From positions 248,001-312,000 of the forward strand of contig NZ_SRUU01000002.1 in assembly GCF_004791585.1 (NCBI RefSeq): a stretch of DNA of 64,000 bases, read 5' to 3'. The DNA is from Mesorhizobium sp. M1C.F.Ca.ET.210.01.1.1. Its GTDB lineage: Bacteria; Pseudomonadota; Alphaproteobacteria; Rhizobiales; Rhizobiaceae. A program made the position numbers and the translations under genes. Position 1 is the first letter of the stretch, and each line of letters starts with the position of its first letter. The notes under the pieces are model-generated. The model was not told the origin of the DNA, made no database searches, and worked only from the letters and a program-made list of their open reading frames with translations. Positions 35,882-43,938 of this stretch are shown one piece after another.

Positions 35882-36139
35882 TTATCGGGCGCGATCCATC
35901 AGAGCCGTCGGCTCCTTGACCGCATGTGAGCCTCTGTTGTGCGTGCGCTCGTAGAGCTCGCGAACGATTCGGCTGGCCGTAGTCTCAAACAGAAATGGCA
36001 AGAAAGCGTGAACGAGCGCGGCACCCGCGGCCATCGACAGGCGGGAACAGAACCAGGCGGCAAAGGCCATATGGCCGAAATAGGTCTCGCCCACCTTGGC
36101 CGGGTGAGACGTGAAGAGCGCTGTGAGCCGTGTCGTCAT
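35882..36139 (-). CDS. DUF6356 small membrane-associated protein
   Basis: The 85-residue protein reads FTSHPAKVGETYFGHMAFA at the N-terminus and a hydrophobic helix about 26-48 (AAWFCSRLSMAAGAALVHAF LPFLF, split by one Ala-rich turn), then a basic tail. The F-x-x-H-P-x-x-V-x-E-T-Y-x-x-H motif is the DUF6356 signature; function unknown. The ATG at 36139 follows GGAGGG at ideal spacing, which rules out the longer upstream readings. It is divergent from an Lrp-family regulator and upstream of the glutamine amidotransferase gene. Confidence 0.78.
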   Translation of the reverse strand: MTTRLTALFTSHPAKVGETYFGHMAFAAWFCSRLSMAAGAALVHAFLPFLFETTASRIVRELYERTHNRGSHAVKEPTALMDRAR

Positions 36140-36236
36140 GATGGTCCCTCCTGCCGGGATGAGCCCCGATTCTGTGTATGCTGCCATGGGGCGAAGGTTC
36201 ATTGGTCTCAAATTGTCCTTGTATCGAAGCCAATTT

Positions 36237-36252
36237 TGGGACATTTGTCCCA
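36237..36252. promoter_or_regulatory. Perfect 16-bp palindrome next to the Lrp-family start codon
   Basis: TGGGACA (36237-36243) and TGTCCCA (36246-36252) are perfect reverse complements around TT, two bases before the ATG at 36255. The gap of 115 bases is shared with the divergent DUF6356 gene. Lrp-family proteins typically auto-regulate from such sites. No ribosome binding site precedes the ATG, so the message may be leaderless or the palindrome may also affect translation. Confidence 0.6.
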
Positions 36253-36254
36253 CG

Positions 36255-36725
36255 ATGTCCCTTGAACTCGATGCGATTGATCGAAGATTGCTGGCGGAGC
36301 TCCAGCGCGACGGCACGCTTTCCGTCGACCAGCTGTCAGAGCGCGTCGCGCTTTCGCGCAACGCCTGCTGGCGGCGCGTCAAGCGGCTGGAGGAGGAGGG
36401 CATCATCACCGGACGCGTGGCGCTGGTCGATGCCGACAAGATCGGGCTCGGCCTCTCCGTGTTCATCCTGATCCGGACCTCGAACCACGACCCGGACTGG
36501 TTGCAGAAGTTCCGGGCGGCGGTGACCGGCTTTGCCGAGATCACAGGCGTCTACCGCATGTCCGGCGATCTCGACTATGTGCTGAGGGCCCGCGTCGCCG
36601 ACGTCAAAGCCTATGACCGGCTCTACCAGCGGCTGATCGCCAAGGTGCCGCTGTCGGACGTCTCGGCCTCCTTCGTGATGGAAGAGATCAAGGAGACGAC
36701 CGTAGTTCCGGTAGAGCTGCGCTGA
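36255..36725 (+). CDS. Lrp/AsnC-family transcriptional regulator
   Basis: The 156-residue regulator has an N-terminal HTH (LDAIDRRLLAELQRDGTLSVDQLSERVALSRNACWRRVKRLEEEGII, about 4-50) and a RAM/AsnC ligand-binding domain (about 65-150) with ITGVYRMSGDLDYVLRARV. Length and architecture are standard. The amino-acid effector is not predictable. It is divergent from a DUF6356-glutamine amidotransferase pair, whose expression it may control, and a perfect palindrome sits at its own start. Confidence 0.88.
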   Translation: MSLELDAIDRRLLAELQRDGTLSVDQLSERVALSRNACWRRVKRLEEEGIITGRVALVDADKIGLGLSVFILIRTSNHDPDWLQKFRAAVTGFAEITGVYRMSGDLDYVLRARVADVKAYDRLYQRLIAKVPLSDVSASFVMEEIKETTVVPVELR

Positions 36726-36775
36726 GACCGGCGGAACCACGCCGAAAGAAAGACGTTGAAAGGCTTGCAGCCGGG

Positions 36776-36804
36776 TTGACTGAATCGGCACTCGCGCCGA
36801 TAGG
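36776..36804 (+). promoter_or_regulatory. Probable promoter of dut
   Basis: TTGACT (36776-36781) and GATAGG (36799-36804) are 17 bases apart, ending nine bases before the dut ATG at 36814. The spacing is ideal; the -10 is moderate. With transcription starting near 36811, the leader would be very short. Confidence 0.45.
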
Positions 36805-36813
36805 AATGGGCTC

Positions 36814-37299
36814 ATGCGCACCGCTGTCTATCCTTCCTCCGTCATCGGCCCCGCCGTCGGTTTCGTCAGGCTTCCGCATGGCGAGGGCTTGCCGCTGCCT
36901 GCCTATGAAAGCGCTGGCGCTGCCGGCATGGACCTGCGGGCCGCGGTGCCGGAGGATCGGCCGCTGCTCATCCTGCCGGGAAAGCGCGCGCTGGTGCCGA
37001 CCGGACTGATCCTGGAAATCCAGGAAGGCATGGAAGGCCAGGTGCGGCCGCGTTCCGGCCTTGCCTTCAAGCATGGTCTGACCGTTCTCAACACGCCCGG
37101 CACCGTCGACAGCGACTATCGCGGCGAGGTGAAGGTGCTGCTCGTCAATCTCGGCGACGAGGATTTCGCGGTGACCCGCGGCATGCGCATCGCGCAGATC
37201 GTCTTTGCCGCGGTGACGCAGGTGGCCAGCGAGGAACGGTCGCTTGCCGGCGGCACGGCGCGCGGCGCCGGCGGTTTCGGGTCGACCGGCACGGCCTGA
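36814..37299 (+). CDS. dut: dUTP diphosphatase
   Basis: The 161-residue trimeric dUTPase hydrolyses dUTP to dUMP and diphosphate, keeping uracil out of DNA and feeding thymidylate synthesis. All five family motifs are visible: AGMDLRAAV (1), [11 protein letters not shown] (2), [17 protein letters not shown] (3), RIAQIVFA (4) and the flexible C-terminal arm [10 protein letters not shown] (5). The stop overlaps the next gene's start by one base (TGATG), so translation is coupled to the HAD phosphatase. Confidence 0.96.
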   Translation: MRTAVYPSSVIGPAVGFVRLPHGEGLPLPAYESAGAAGMDLRAAVPEDRPLLILPGKRALVPTGLILEIQEGMEGQVRPRSGLAFKHGLTVLNTPGTVDSDYRGEVKVLLVNLGDEDFAVTRGMRIAQIVFAAVTQVASEERSLAGGTARGAGGFGSTGTA

Positions 37300-37958
37300 T
37301 GCAAGTTCCAAAGCTGGTCATCTTCGACTGCGACGGGGTTCTGGTCGATACCGAGAACCTTGCAAACCGGCGCCTCGCCGAATGGCTTTCCGGGGCCGGC
37401 TTTCAAACCACATTCGAATATTGCCGCAAGCATTTTTCCGGGCGCAGCATGGCCTCGGTGCAGAAAGAGATCGAAGCGGAGACCGACGTCAGGCTCGGCG
37501 CCGATTTCGTCGAGCGCTGGAATGCCGGCCTGCCTGACCTGTTTGCGCATGGCGTCGAGGCGATCCCCTATGTGCGCGACTTCATCGAGAAGGTGCGGGC
37601 CGCCGGCATCGCCTATTGCGTCGCCTCCTCGGCGCGGGTGTCGAAAATGCATATCACGCTCGGGCAGACCGGCCTGCTGCCGCTGTTCAAGCATGCCATG
37701 TTCTCCTCGACCATGGTCAGCCGCGGCAAGCCGTTCCCGGACCTGTTCCTCCATGCCGCAACGACGATGGGCTTCGCGCCGGCCGATAGCATCGTCATCG
37801 AGGACAGCGTCGCCGGCACGCAGGCAGGTATTGCCGCCGGCATGCGCGTCTTCTCCTACCATGCCGATCCATTCTCCGACCCAAATGGCCTGGCCGCGGC
37901 CGGCGGCATATTGTTCGACGACATGCGGGAACTCGCCGGGCTGGTGCCGATCCACTGA
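37299..37958 (+). CDS. HAD-superfamily phosphatase (beta-PGM/phosphoglycolate phosphatase-like)
   Basis: The 219-residue hydrolase has HAD motif I DCDGVLVDT (nucleophile D10, acid/base D12), a helical cap (about 17-85), motif II in VASSARV, the motif III lysine in RGKPFPDLF and motif IV VIEDSVAGTQAG. Sugar phosphates and nucleoside monophosphates are common substrates of this subgroup; coupling with dut hints at nucleotide metabolism but does not prove it. It is the second gene of the dut transcript, and a dispersed repeat follows it. Confidence 0.86.
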   Translation: MQVPKLVIFDCDGVLVDTENLANRRLAEWLSGAGFQTTFEYCRKHFSGRSMASVQKEIEAETDVRLGADFVERWNAGLPDLFAHGVEAIPYVRDFIEKVRAAGIAYCVASSARVSKMHITLGQTGLLPLFKHAMFSSTMVSRGKPFPDLFLHAATTMGFAPADSIVIEDSVAGTQAGIAAGMRVFSYHADPFSDPNGLAAAGGILFDDMRELAGLVPIH

Positions 37959-38004
37959 GTTCATTTCTGCCTGAAGGCCCGGCTGTGCGTTTCGAAAGTC
38001 CGTG

Positions 38005-38110
38005 CTAGAGCGGTTCACCGTTTCACGGAAACGCCGAACCGCTCTATCTCATTGGTTTGACGCAATTCCGGACGAAAAACCGTTTCACCCTTTTCCTGGA
38101 ATTGCTCTAG
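38005..38110. repeat. 106-bp dispersed Mesorhizobium-type intergenic repeat
   Basis: The element starts CTAGAGC and ends GCTCTAG, giving short terminal inverted repeats. Its left half is a hairpin, CTAGAGCGGTTC with GAACCGCTCTA, and its right half includes TTTGACGCAATTCCG and GGAATTGCTCTAG. The same wording is frequent between genes in Mesorhizobium genomes, as I recall. It lies between the HAD gene and an unknown secreted protein and leaves about 30 bases for the latter's promoter. Confidence 0.75.
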
Positions 38111-38140
38111 CGTGCGCTCTCTCGAGGGGGCGCCGCACAC

Positions 38141-38965
38141 ATGATCTCCATCTTTCTTCGCTTCTTTCTCGCTTGCCTGATCCTGCCGTTCCTTTGGGCG
38201 GCGGCAAATGCACAAGTCGTGAGCCGTCCGGATCCCGGCGACACCGTTCCTGGGCATCAGGGCGTTACCTATCTCGACCTTGCCGACATGGTCGTTCCCG
38301 TTCTCGCAGGCACGTCGCCGATCAAGATTCGTCACATCATCGGCGGCGATGACGGCGTGGCGCCGCCTTCTACCACCGACCTGTCGGACGCCGCCGCGCT
38401 CCCCGTCAAGGCCGGCGGCAAGGAACGGCTGGCGATGCTATTCGACCTTGGGCAGGTCTCCGACAGCGCCGAGGGCTTCGCCGTGCTGGCGCTCTATGAT
38501 CTCGGCGGCAAGCCGAAACTGCTTGATGCGGTCAATGTCGCCATCGATCGGAGCACCTTCTTCCGCGATAGGAGCAGGCTTTCGATCGGTGCCGGCGATG
38601 ACGCCATCGTCACCACGAGCACGCATTCCAATTCGAGCCAGGGCTATGTCGGCACACTGCTGATCATGGTCCGCGACGACCGCTTCCAGTTGATCGATTC
38701 AATCTTTACGTTCGATGAAAACTACTGCGGTTACAAGCGGACGCAGGACCTTGCCTTCAAGACGCTCCCGGGCGGCCATTATGCGGCGATCAAGGCGACG
38801 GTCACCGACGCCACGGCGCCGGGAGAAGGCTGCGAGGACAAACAGGCCAAGGCTTCGACGCAGAGGATCTCCGTGACCTACCGCTGGAGCAAGAAAGCAT
38901 CGCGCTACATGCCTAGCTCCAAGGCGTTCGAGCGTTTGGCAGCAGAGAACGAGAAACGGTTCTGA
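38141..38965 (+). CDS. Secreted protein of unknown function, 274 aa
   Basis: The product begins with a Sec signal peptide (MISIFLRFFLACLILPFLW, cleavage after A-N-A at about 24). The mature part has no recognised domain. It is moderately acidic, with two Cys residues (in ENYCGYKR and GEGCEDK) that could form a disulphide in the periplasm, and strands consistent with a beta-rich fold. No ribosome binding site stands out. It follows a dispersed repeat and precedes a PEP-mutase-family gene by 79 bases; neither neighbour suggests a function. Confidence 0.78.
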   Translation: MISIFLRFFLACLILPFLWAAANAQVVSRPDPGDTVPGHQGVTYLDLADMVVPVLAGTSPIKIRHIIGGDDGVAPPSTTDLSDAAALPVKAGGKERLAMLFDLGQVSDSAEGFAVLALYDLGGKPKLLDAVNVAIDRSTFFRDRSRLSIGAGDDAIVTTSTHSNSSQGYVGTLLIMVRDDRFQLIDSIFTFDENYCGYKRTQDLAFKTLPGGHYAAIKATVTDATAPGEGCEDKQAKASTQRISVTYRWSKKASRYMPSSKAFERLAAENEKRF

Positions 38966-39044
38966 GCCTGACGCATTCGTTTGCCCGGTCCGGCCGGCCG
39001 CGATAAATTCCCCTCACAACCCCGATCACGATTGAGGATCCGCC

Positions 39045-39857
39045 ATGGACAAGGGCAAGATTTTTCGCGATCTGCACACCTCCACCTTCGTCATGCCCAA
39101 TCCCTGGGATATCGGCACGACCAAGCTTCTTTCCTCCTTTGGCTTCAAGGCGCTGGCCACCACCAGCGCCGGCTTTGCCTTCTCGCGCGGCCTGCCCGAC
39201 GGCGCCGTGACGTTCGATGCCATGATCCACCATTGCCGCGAGGTGACGGCGGCGACCGACCTGCCGGTTTCGGCCGATCTCGAGCGCGGCAAGGGCGACA
39301 GCCCCGAGCAGGCGGCCGAAACCATCTTCGCGGCCGAAGCCGCCGGCCTTGCCGGCTGCTCGATCGAGGACCATACCGGCGATCCCGACAATCCGATCTA
39401 CGATTTCTCGCACGCGGTCGAACGCGTCGCCGCAGCCGTCGAGGCGGCTCGGGCGCTCAAGCACGATTTCGTCTTCACCGCGCGGGCCGAGAACTTCCTG
39501 TGGGGCAAGACCGATCTCGACGACACGATCAAGCGCCTGCAAGCCTTCGAGAAGGCCGGCGCGGATGTGCTTTACGCGCCGGGCCTGAGCGATGTCGAGA
39601 CCGTGCGGACGGTCTGCGCGGCGGTGAGCAAGCCCGTCAACGTCATGGCGCGGCCCGGCTTCACCGTCACCGACCTTGCCATGGCGGGCGTCAAGCGCGT
39701 GTCGCTCGGGCCATGGCTGACGAATTTCGCCTACGGCATGCTGGAAACGGCGGCGCGCGAAATCCAGCAGGACGGCACCTTCGGCTTCACCCGTGCCGCC
39801 ATGCCGTTCGGCAAGCTGCAGGCGCTGTTCCGCGAGGGCGGTACGGAGCAAGACTAG
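39045..39857 (+). CDS. Isocitrate lyase/PEP mutase superfamily enzyme
   Basis: The 270-residue TIM-barrel enzyme reads VMPNPWDIGTTKLLSSFGFKA near the N-terminus, then LPVSADLERGKGD (metal-binding DxE, about 65-77), GCSIEDHTGD (about 100-109) and VFTARAENFLWG. Members of this group include oxaloacetate decarboxylase, 2-methylisocitrate lyase and phosphonopyruvate hydrolase. The KKCG motif of the lyases is missing, so an oxaloacetate-decarboxylase-like or other C-C/P-C activity is more likely. The TAG stop overlaps the convergent EI24-like gene by four bases. Confidence 0.82.
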   Translation: MDKGKIFRDLHTSTFVMPNPWDIGTTKLLSSFGFKALATTSAGFAFSRGLPDGAVTFDAMIHHCREVTAATDLPVSADLERGKGDSPEQAAETIFAAEAAGLAGCSIEDHTGDPDNPIYDFSHAVERVAAAVEAARALKHDFVFTARAENFLWGKTDLDDTIKRLQAFEKAGADVLYAPGLSDVETVRTVCAAVSKPVNVMARPGFTVTDLAMAGVKRVSLGPWLTNFAYGMLETAAREIQQDGTFGFTRAAMPFGKLQALFREGGTEQD

Positions 39858-40549
39858 ACAGGCTTGCGCACGGAGACCGCCTTGTGCAGATGCACCATCA
39901 TGGCGGCCGCAAAGAGCGGCGTCAAAAGGTTGAGCAGCGGCACGGCGAGGATGAGGGCGATGACCAACCCGGCCAGGAAAACGGTGCCGGCATATTTGCG
40001 GCGCAGCGCCTTGGCCTCTGCCTCAGGACGAAAACGCATGGCGGCGAATTCGAAGAACTCGCGGCCCAGCAGATAGCCGTTGACGATGAAGAAGGCGGCG
40101 ATGTTGATGCCCGGCACCAGCAGCAGAAGCAGGGCGACGATGTTGCCGAGGATCACGACGCCGAAGAATTTGATCGCCAGCACCAGTGAATGCAGCGCCG
40201 GCACGGCGCGGCCGGGCGGGTCGTTCGGGTAGTCGGTGCGCTCGACCACCTCGGCGACGTCGTCCAGGAACAGGCCGGCGATGATCGCCGTTACCGGCGC
40301 CACGAGCAGCGCCATTCCCACCGCGAGGACGATGCCGGCGATGATGCCGCCCAGCCATCCGGCCCAGGAAGGCAGGCCCGGAACAAGCGCCTGCAGCCAC
40401 GGCCAGGCCAACCATTCGAGCAGGCTCTCGACACCTAACCACAACGCCACCAGCGCCAGCAGCGTCAGGCCCAGCGTCTTCAGGAAGACGGAGCGGAATT
40501 CGGTCGAGAACAGTTGGCTGGCGGCGGCGCGGGCGGCGTCTAGGATCAC
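39854..40549 (-). CDS. EI24/CysZ-like integral membrane protein
   Basis: The 231-residue protein has four to six membrane helices (about 22-45, 67-95, 128-155, 185-215) and the EI24/CysZ-type internal block LLVPGINIAAFFIVNGYLLGREFFE. CysZ imports sulphate in E. coli; the alphaproteobacterial EI24 members are uncharacterised. No cys genes are nearby. The start is a GTG at 40549 with a weak site. It is convergent with the PEP-mutase-family gene. Confidence 0.8.
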   Translation of the reverse strand: MILDAARAAASQLFSTEFRSVFLKTLGLTLLALVALWLGVESLLEWLAWPWLQALVPGLPSWAGWLGGIIAGIVLAVGMALLVAPVTAIIAGLFLDDVAEVVERTDYPNDPPGRAVPALHSLVLAIKFFGVVILGNIVALLLLLVPGINIAAFFIVNGYLLGREFFEFAAMRFRPEAEAKALRRKYAGTVFLAGLVIALILAVPLLNLLTPLFAAAMMVHLHKAVSVRKPV

Positions 40550-40666
40550 GGCAGGTCCAAGCCCTTATCGAGGAACGACGTTCCCGAGATAGGCGGGCTT
40601 GGCGGCTCGCGCAACCAAGGCGCATCGCGTCGACGCGCCCGTCCCCCTAAAACCACTCGACATGCG

Positions 40667-41569
40667 CTATTGCGCAAGCCTTGCCTGCCTTGCCGGAATG
40701 GTCATGGCGGCCACGCCGACGACGACGAAGGCCATGCCGAGCCAGGCCGTCGGGCCGAGGCTCTCGCCGAGGAAGACGGCGCCGATGCCGACGCCGATCG
40801 GCACGCGCAGATAGGCCTGCGAGGTGGTGCCGACCGAGCCCAGCGTATGGATGAGCCGGAAGAAGATCGAGAAGGCGAGCGCGGTGGAGAAGACCGAAAG
40901 CCCGAAGAGTGCCAGGATCGATGCCGTCGACGGCGTCAATGTCCAGGGCCGGTCGAAGACGAGACTTAAAGGTATAAGGATCGCGGCGCCGCAGATCATC
41001 GAGCCGGCCGCCGGCACCATCGGATCCAGTCCCCTGAAGTTTCGGCCGAAGATGGCGGCGCCCGCATAGCAGATGGTGGCGGCGACCACCGCAAGCTGCG
41101 CCCAGAGCTGATGGCCGATGCCGCCGAGAGCCTCGGTGCCGACAATGAGGCAAATGCCTGCGATACCGGCGCCGACGCCGACCAGCTTGCGCAGCGTCAC
41201 CGGCTCGTGGCGGGTGATCAGCGCCGTCAGCAGGAAGGTGAAGATCGGCGATGTCGCGTTCAGGATCGTGGCGAGACCGGCGTCGATCGAGCGCTCGGCG
41301 GCCGCGATCAGCGTGAACGGGATGACGCTGTTGAGGCAGGCCTGGAACATGAAGCGGCGCCAGTTGACCATGTCCCGCGGCATGGCAAGGCCGCGCCAGC
41401 GGATGAGGCCAAGCAGAATGCCGCCGGCGATCAGGGTGCGCCCGGCGATGAAGGTCACAGGCGGGATCGTCTCGACGCCGATCTTGATGAAAGTGTAGGA
41501 GGCGCCCCACAGCACCGCGAGCAAGCCAAGCAGCGCCAGTTCGATGGTCATCTCGGTCTTTTCGGACAT
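40667..41569 (-). CDS. DMT-superfamily (EamA) transporter
   Basis: The 300-residue protein has ten helices in two EamA repeats. Signatures are LWGASYTFIKIGVETIPPVT (about 20-39), RHEPVTLRKLVGVGAGIAGI after the first repeat, and GTTSQAYLRVPIGVGIGAVFLGE in the second. It is more similar to RhtA/YdcZ-type metabolite exporters than to sugar-nucleotide carriers. Substrate unknown. The second DMT gene of the window (other at 20208) is not a close copy. Confidence 0.86.
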   Translation of the reverse strand: MSEKTEMTIELALLGLLAVLWGASYTFIKIGVETIPPVTFIAGRTLIAGGILLGLIRWRGLAMPRDMVNWRRFMFQACLNSVIPFTLIAAAERSIDAGLATILNATSPIFTFLLTALITRHEPVTLRKLVGVGAGIAGICLIVGTEALGGIGHQLWAQLAVVAATICYAGAAIFGRNFRGLDPMVPAAGSMICGAAILIPLSLVFDRPWTLTPSTASILALFGLSVFSTALAFSIFFRLIHTLGSVGTTSQAYLRVPIGVGIGAVFLGESLGPTAWLGMAFVVVGVAAMTIPARQARLAQ

Positions 41570-41844
41570 TGAGTAGTTCGTGCCTTCAGCCAGTTGCCGG
41601 ATCCGCTTCTAGCTCATAGCGCGGCGGAAATGTTTCGATGACGGTGGAACCATAGCCGTGAGCGACGCGACTGTTATGGGCCAGTTCGACGCGAACACTG
41701 CCGCAGCCGGCGAACAATCCCGGCCAAGGTCGGCGCGATGCAAAACCGGCGCCGATTTTTCGGGGTAGGCAAAGCGGTTGCAAGCCGCTAGACCCGCGCC
41801 CGGCCGGCATGGCAGAAAGCCGGTAGACGTTGGCGGAGACTTTG

Positions 41845-42837
41845 ATGCCGGAATATGACGTGCTTTGCATCGGCAATGCCATTGTCGACATCATCGCCCA
41901 GTGCGACGAGGCCTTTCTCGAAACCAACGGCATCATCAAAGGCGCGATGAACCTCATCGACACCAGGCGCGCCGAATTGCTCTACAGCCGCATGGGGCCG
42001 GCGATCGAGGCTTCGGGCGGCAGCGCCGGCAACACGGCGGCGGGCGTGGCGAGCTTCGGCGGCCGCGCCGCCTTCTTCGGCAAGGTTTCCAACGACGCGC
42101 TCGGCGACATCTACACTCACGATATCCACGCACAGGGCGTGGCCTTCGACACCAAGCCGCTCAAGGGCGAACCGCCAACGGCGCGCTCGATGATCTTCGT
42201 CACGCCGGACGGCGAGCGTTCGATGAACACCTATCTCGGCGCCTGCATCGAACTCGGGCCGGAAGATGTCGAGGCCGACAAGGCCGCCGGCGCCAAGGTC
42301 ACCTATTTCGAAGGTTACCTGTGGGATCCGCCGCGCGCCAAGGAGGCTATCCGGCAGACCGCGAAGCTGGCGCACACCGCCGGCCGCGAGGTCTCGATGA
42401 CGCTGTCGGATTCCTTCTGCGTCGACCGCTACCGCGACGAGTTCCTGGATCTGATGCGCTCCGGCACGGTCGACATCGTTTTCGCCAACAGCCACGAGAT
42501 CAAGTCGCTCTACCAGACCGCTTCCTTCGACGACGCGCTGGCGGCGATACGCAAGGACTGCAAGATCGCCGCCGTCACCCGATCCGAAAAAGGCTCGGTG
42601 ATCGTGCGCGGCGACGAGACCGTCACCATTCACGCGACGACGATCAGAGAACTGGTCGACACCACCGGCGCCGGCGATCTCTATGCCGCCGGCTTCCTCT
42701 ACGGCTACACGACCGGTCGAAGCCTCAAAGACTGCGGCGATCTCGGCTCGCTGGCGGCCGGGCTGGTGATCCAGCAGATCGGCCCGCGGCCGCGGCAGAA
42801 CCTGCGCCGCGAAGCGGAACAGGCGGGGCTGCTGTAG
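41845..42837 (+). CDS. PfkB-family kinase, probable adenosine kinase
   Basis: The 330-residue sugar/nucleoside kinase has the PfkB-1 region GGSAGNTAAGVASFGGRAAFFGKV (about 58-81) and the PfkB-2 signature DTTGAGDLYAAGFL with catalytic D278. The early motif VLCIGNAIVDIIAQCDEAFL matches rhizobial adenosine kinases, which phosphorylate adenosine to AMP for purine salvage. The ATG at 41845 follows GGAG; a TTG at 41830 is in frame but weaker. A stem-loop follows the stop. Ribokinase-like activity on another nucleoside cannot be excluded. Confidence 0.85.
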   Translation: MPEYDVLCIGNAIVDIIAQCDEAFLETNGIIKGAMNLIDTRRAELLYSRMGPAIEASGGSAGNTAAGVASFGGRAAFFGKVSNDALGDIYTHDIHAQGVAFDTKPLKGEPPTARSMIFVTPDGERSMNTYLGACIELGPEDVEADKAAGAKVTYFEGYLWDPPRAKEAIRQTAKLAHTAGREVSMTLSDSFCVDRYRDEFLDLMRSGTVDIVFANSHEIKSLYQTASFDDALAAIRKDCKIAAVTRSEKGSVIVRGDETVTIHATTIRELVDTTGAGDLYAAGFLYGYTTGRSLKDCGDLGSLAAGLVIQQIGPRPRQNLRREAEQAGLL

Positions 42838-42845
42838 CGTGTCCA

Positions 42846-42866
42846 CCTCTCCCATAAGCGGAGAGG
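42846..42866 (+). terminator. Stem-loop after the adenosine-kinase-like gene
   Basis: CCTCTCC (42846-42852) pairs with GGAGAGG (42860-42866) around CATAAGC. It begins nine bases after the stop codon. There is no T tract, so it may be a repeat unit that limits read-through into the gene at 43087. Confidence 0.5.
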
Positions 42867-43086
42867 GCAAACCCTCCTTGTCGCGCGCCTGTCACAGAGC
42901 GCTCCTACATGCACCCTGGGCGTTTCGCGGCTGACATTTCGGGACGCCCGCCAGTTGGGGTGTCGAATGCAAGACAGCAACCTTTACGGTCGCTGCGTCT
43001 GTTGCCGTTGCAATTGCCGCTTTCCGTTGTAGCCGTTCAAAACCGGCCGCGACCAGGGGGAGGAGCGCGGCGCGCAAGACAGATGC

Positions 43087-43791
43087 ATGACCAGATTTCA
43101 GAATCCGCCTGATGGGATTTCGCAGGAGGCCCTGGCAGGCCTGGTGGCCGAGGCGGTGCGACAGGCACTGATGCAGCATGGCGCCCTGCTGGACGCGGAG
43201 GCCCTGGCTTCCGCAAGCGCGATTGCAGGCAGCGTTGCCGCCGCCCTTCCCTTCCTGCCACAGGCGCAGCGGCTTGCAATCACCTCCTTCAAAGGCCGCT
43301 GGAGCGAGCTGACGTCCGAGTTTTTCCGCATGACGGCGGAAAGAATCGCGCGCGCCGACCAGGCGGGCACCGACAGCGTGGACGAAAGCGCGACAACCGG
43401 GCTTGCCAGGCCCGCCTCCCGGCCTTTGGCCGCGCGAGCCTTGGAACTCCGGTCGATGCTCATCGAAGACTGGGCCGGCGAGGTTGCCGGGTCGACCTAT
43501 CTGGAAGAGAAATTCCGCATACCCCGCTCGACGCTGCATCGCTGGCAGAGACGGGGCGAGGTGGTCGCGCTTCGCAAGGGCGGCCGCAAGCACGTCTTCC
43601 CGCTCGCCCAGTTCGTCGACGGCAGGCCTGCTCCGGGCATAAGCGATGTTTTGGCGGCGATCACCAATGCCAGGCTGGCCTGGTTCTGGCTGACCCGGCC
43701 CTCGCCCGAACTGGATGACCGTATCCCCATTGAAATGCTGCGCGAGGACATGGTCGAGGATGTGGTTCGCGTCGCGCACGCCTTGACCTGA
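43087..43791 (+). CDS. Orphan protein with HTH-like core and MbcA/Xre antitoxin-like C-terminus
   Basis: The 234-residue protein has an Ala-rich helical N-terminus (about 10-95), a hydrophilic linker (about 95-118), an HTH-like segment (about 137-176: STYLEEKFRIPRSTLHRWQR followed by a basic strand) and a C-terminal region ITNARLAWFWLTRP with PIEMLREDMVEDVVRVA (about 192-230). The last part resembles the toxin-binding domain of Xre/MbcA/ParS antitoxins (DUF2384 type). No RES or other toxin gene lies on either side. It stands alone between the adenosine-kinase-like gene and the porin. It may be a DNA-binding regulator that has lost, or never had, a toxin partner. Confidence 0.72.
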   Translation: MTRFQNPPDGISQEALAGLVAEAVRQALMQHGALLDAEALASASAIAGSVAAALPFLPQAQRLAITSFKGRWSELTSEFFRMTAERIARADQAGTDSVDESATTGLARPASRPLAARALELRSMLIEDWAGEVAGSTYLEEKFRIPRSTLHRWQRRGEVVALRKGGRKHVFPLAQFVDGRPAPGISDVLAAITNARLAWFWLTRPSPELDDRIPIEMLREDMVEDVVRVAHALT

Positions 43792-43872
43792 CCCTGACTT
43801 CCCGACGCAGGTCCGCGCCAGTGCCACGACACTATTAGCCGGATAATAATTCGTCATAAAGCCGTAATAAAT

Positions 43873-43938
43873 GGCACAAATGGCACATTTTCATATAAAA
43901 ATTATCGTCCTTAATGTATCCATTGTGCAATTTGTGCC
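43873..43938. promoter_or_regulatory. Inverted and direct repeats of GGCACAAAT in the porin upstream region
   Basis: GGCACAAAT (43873-43881) and ATTTGTGCC (43930-43938) are perfect reverse complements 48 bases apart. A second partial half-site, TGGCACA (43881-43887), follows the first directly, and TTGTGCAA (43923-43930) precedes the second. The whole stretch 43840-43990 is AT-rich against a GC-rich background. This looks like an operator region for porin control; the rest of the 371-base gap (43792-44162) holds no gene that I can support. Confidence 0.55.
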
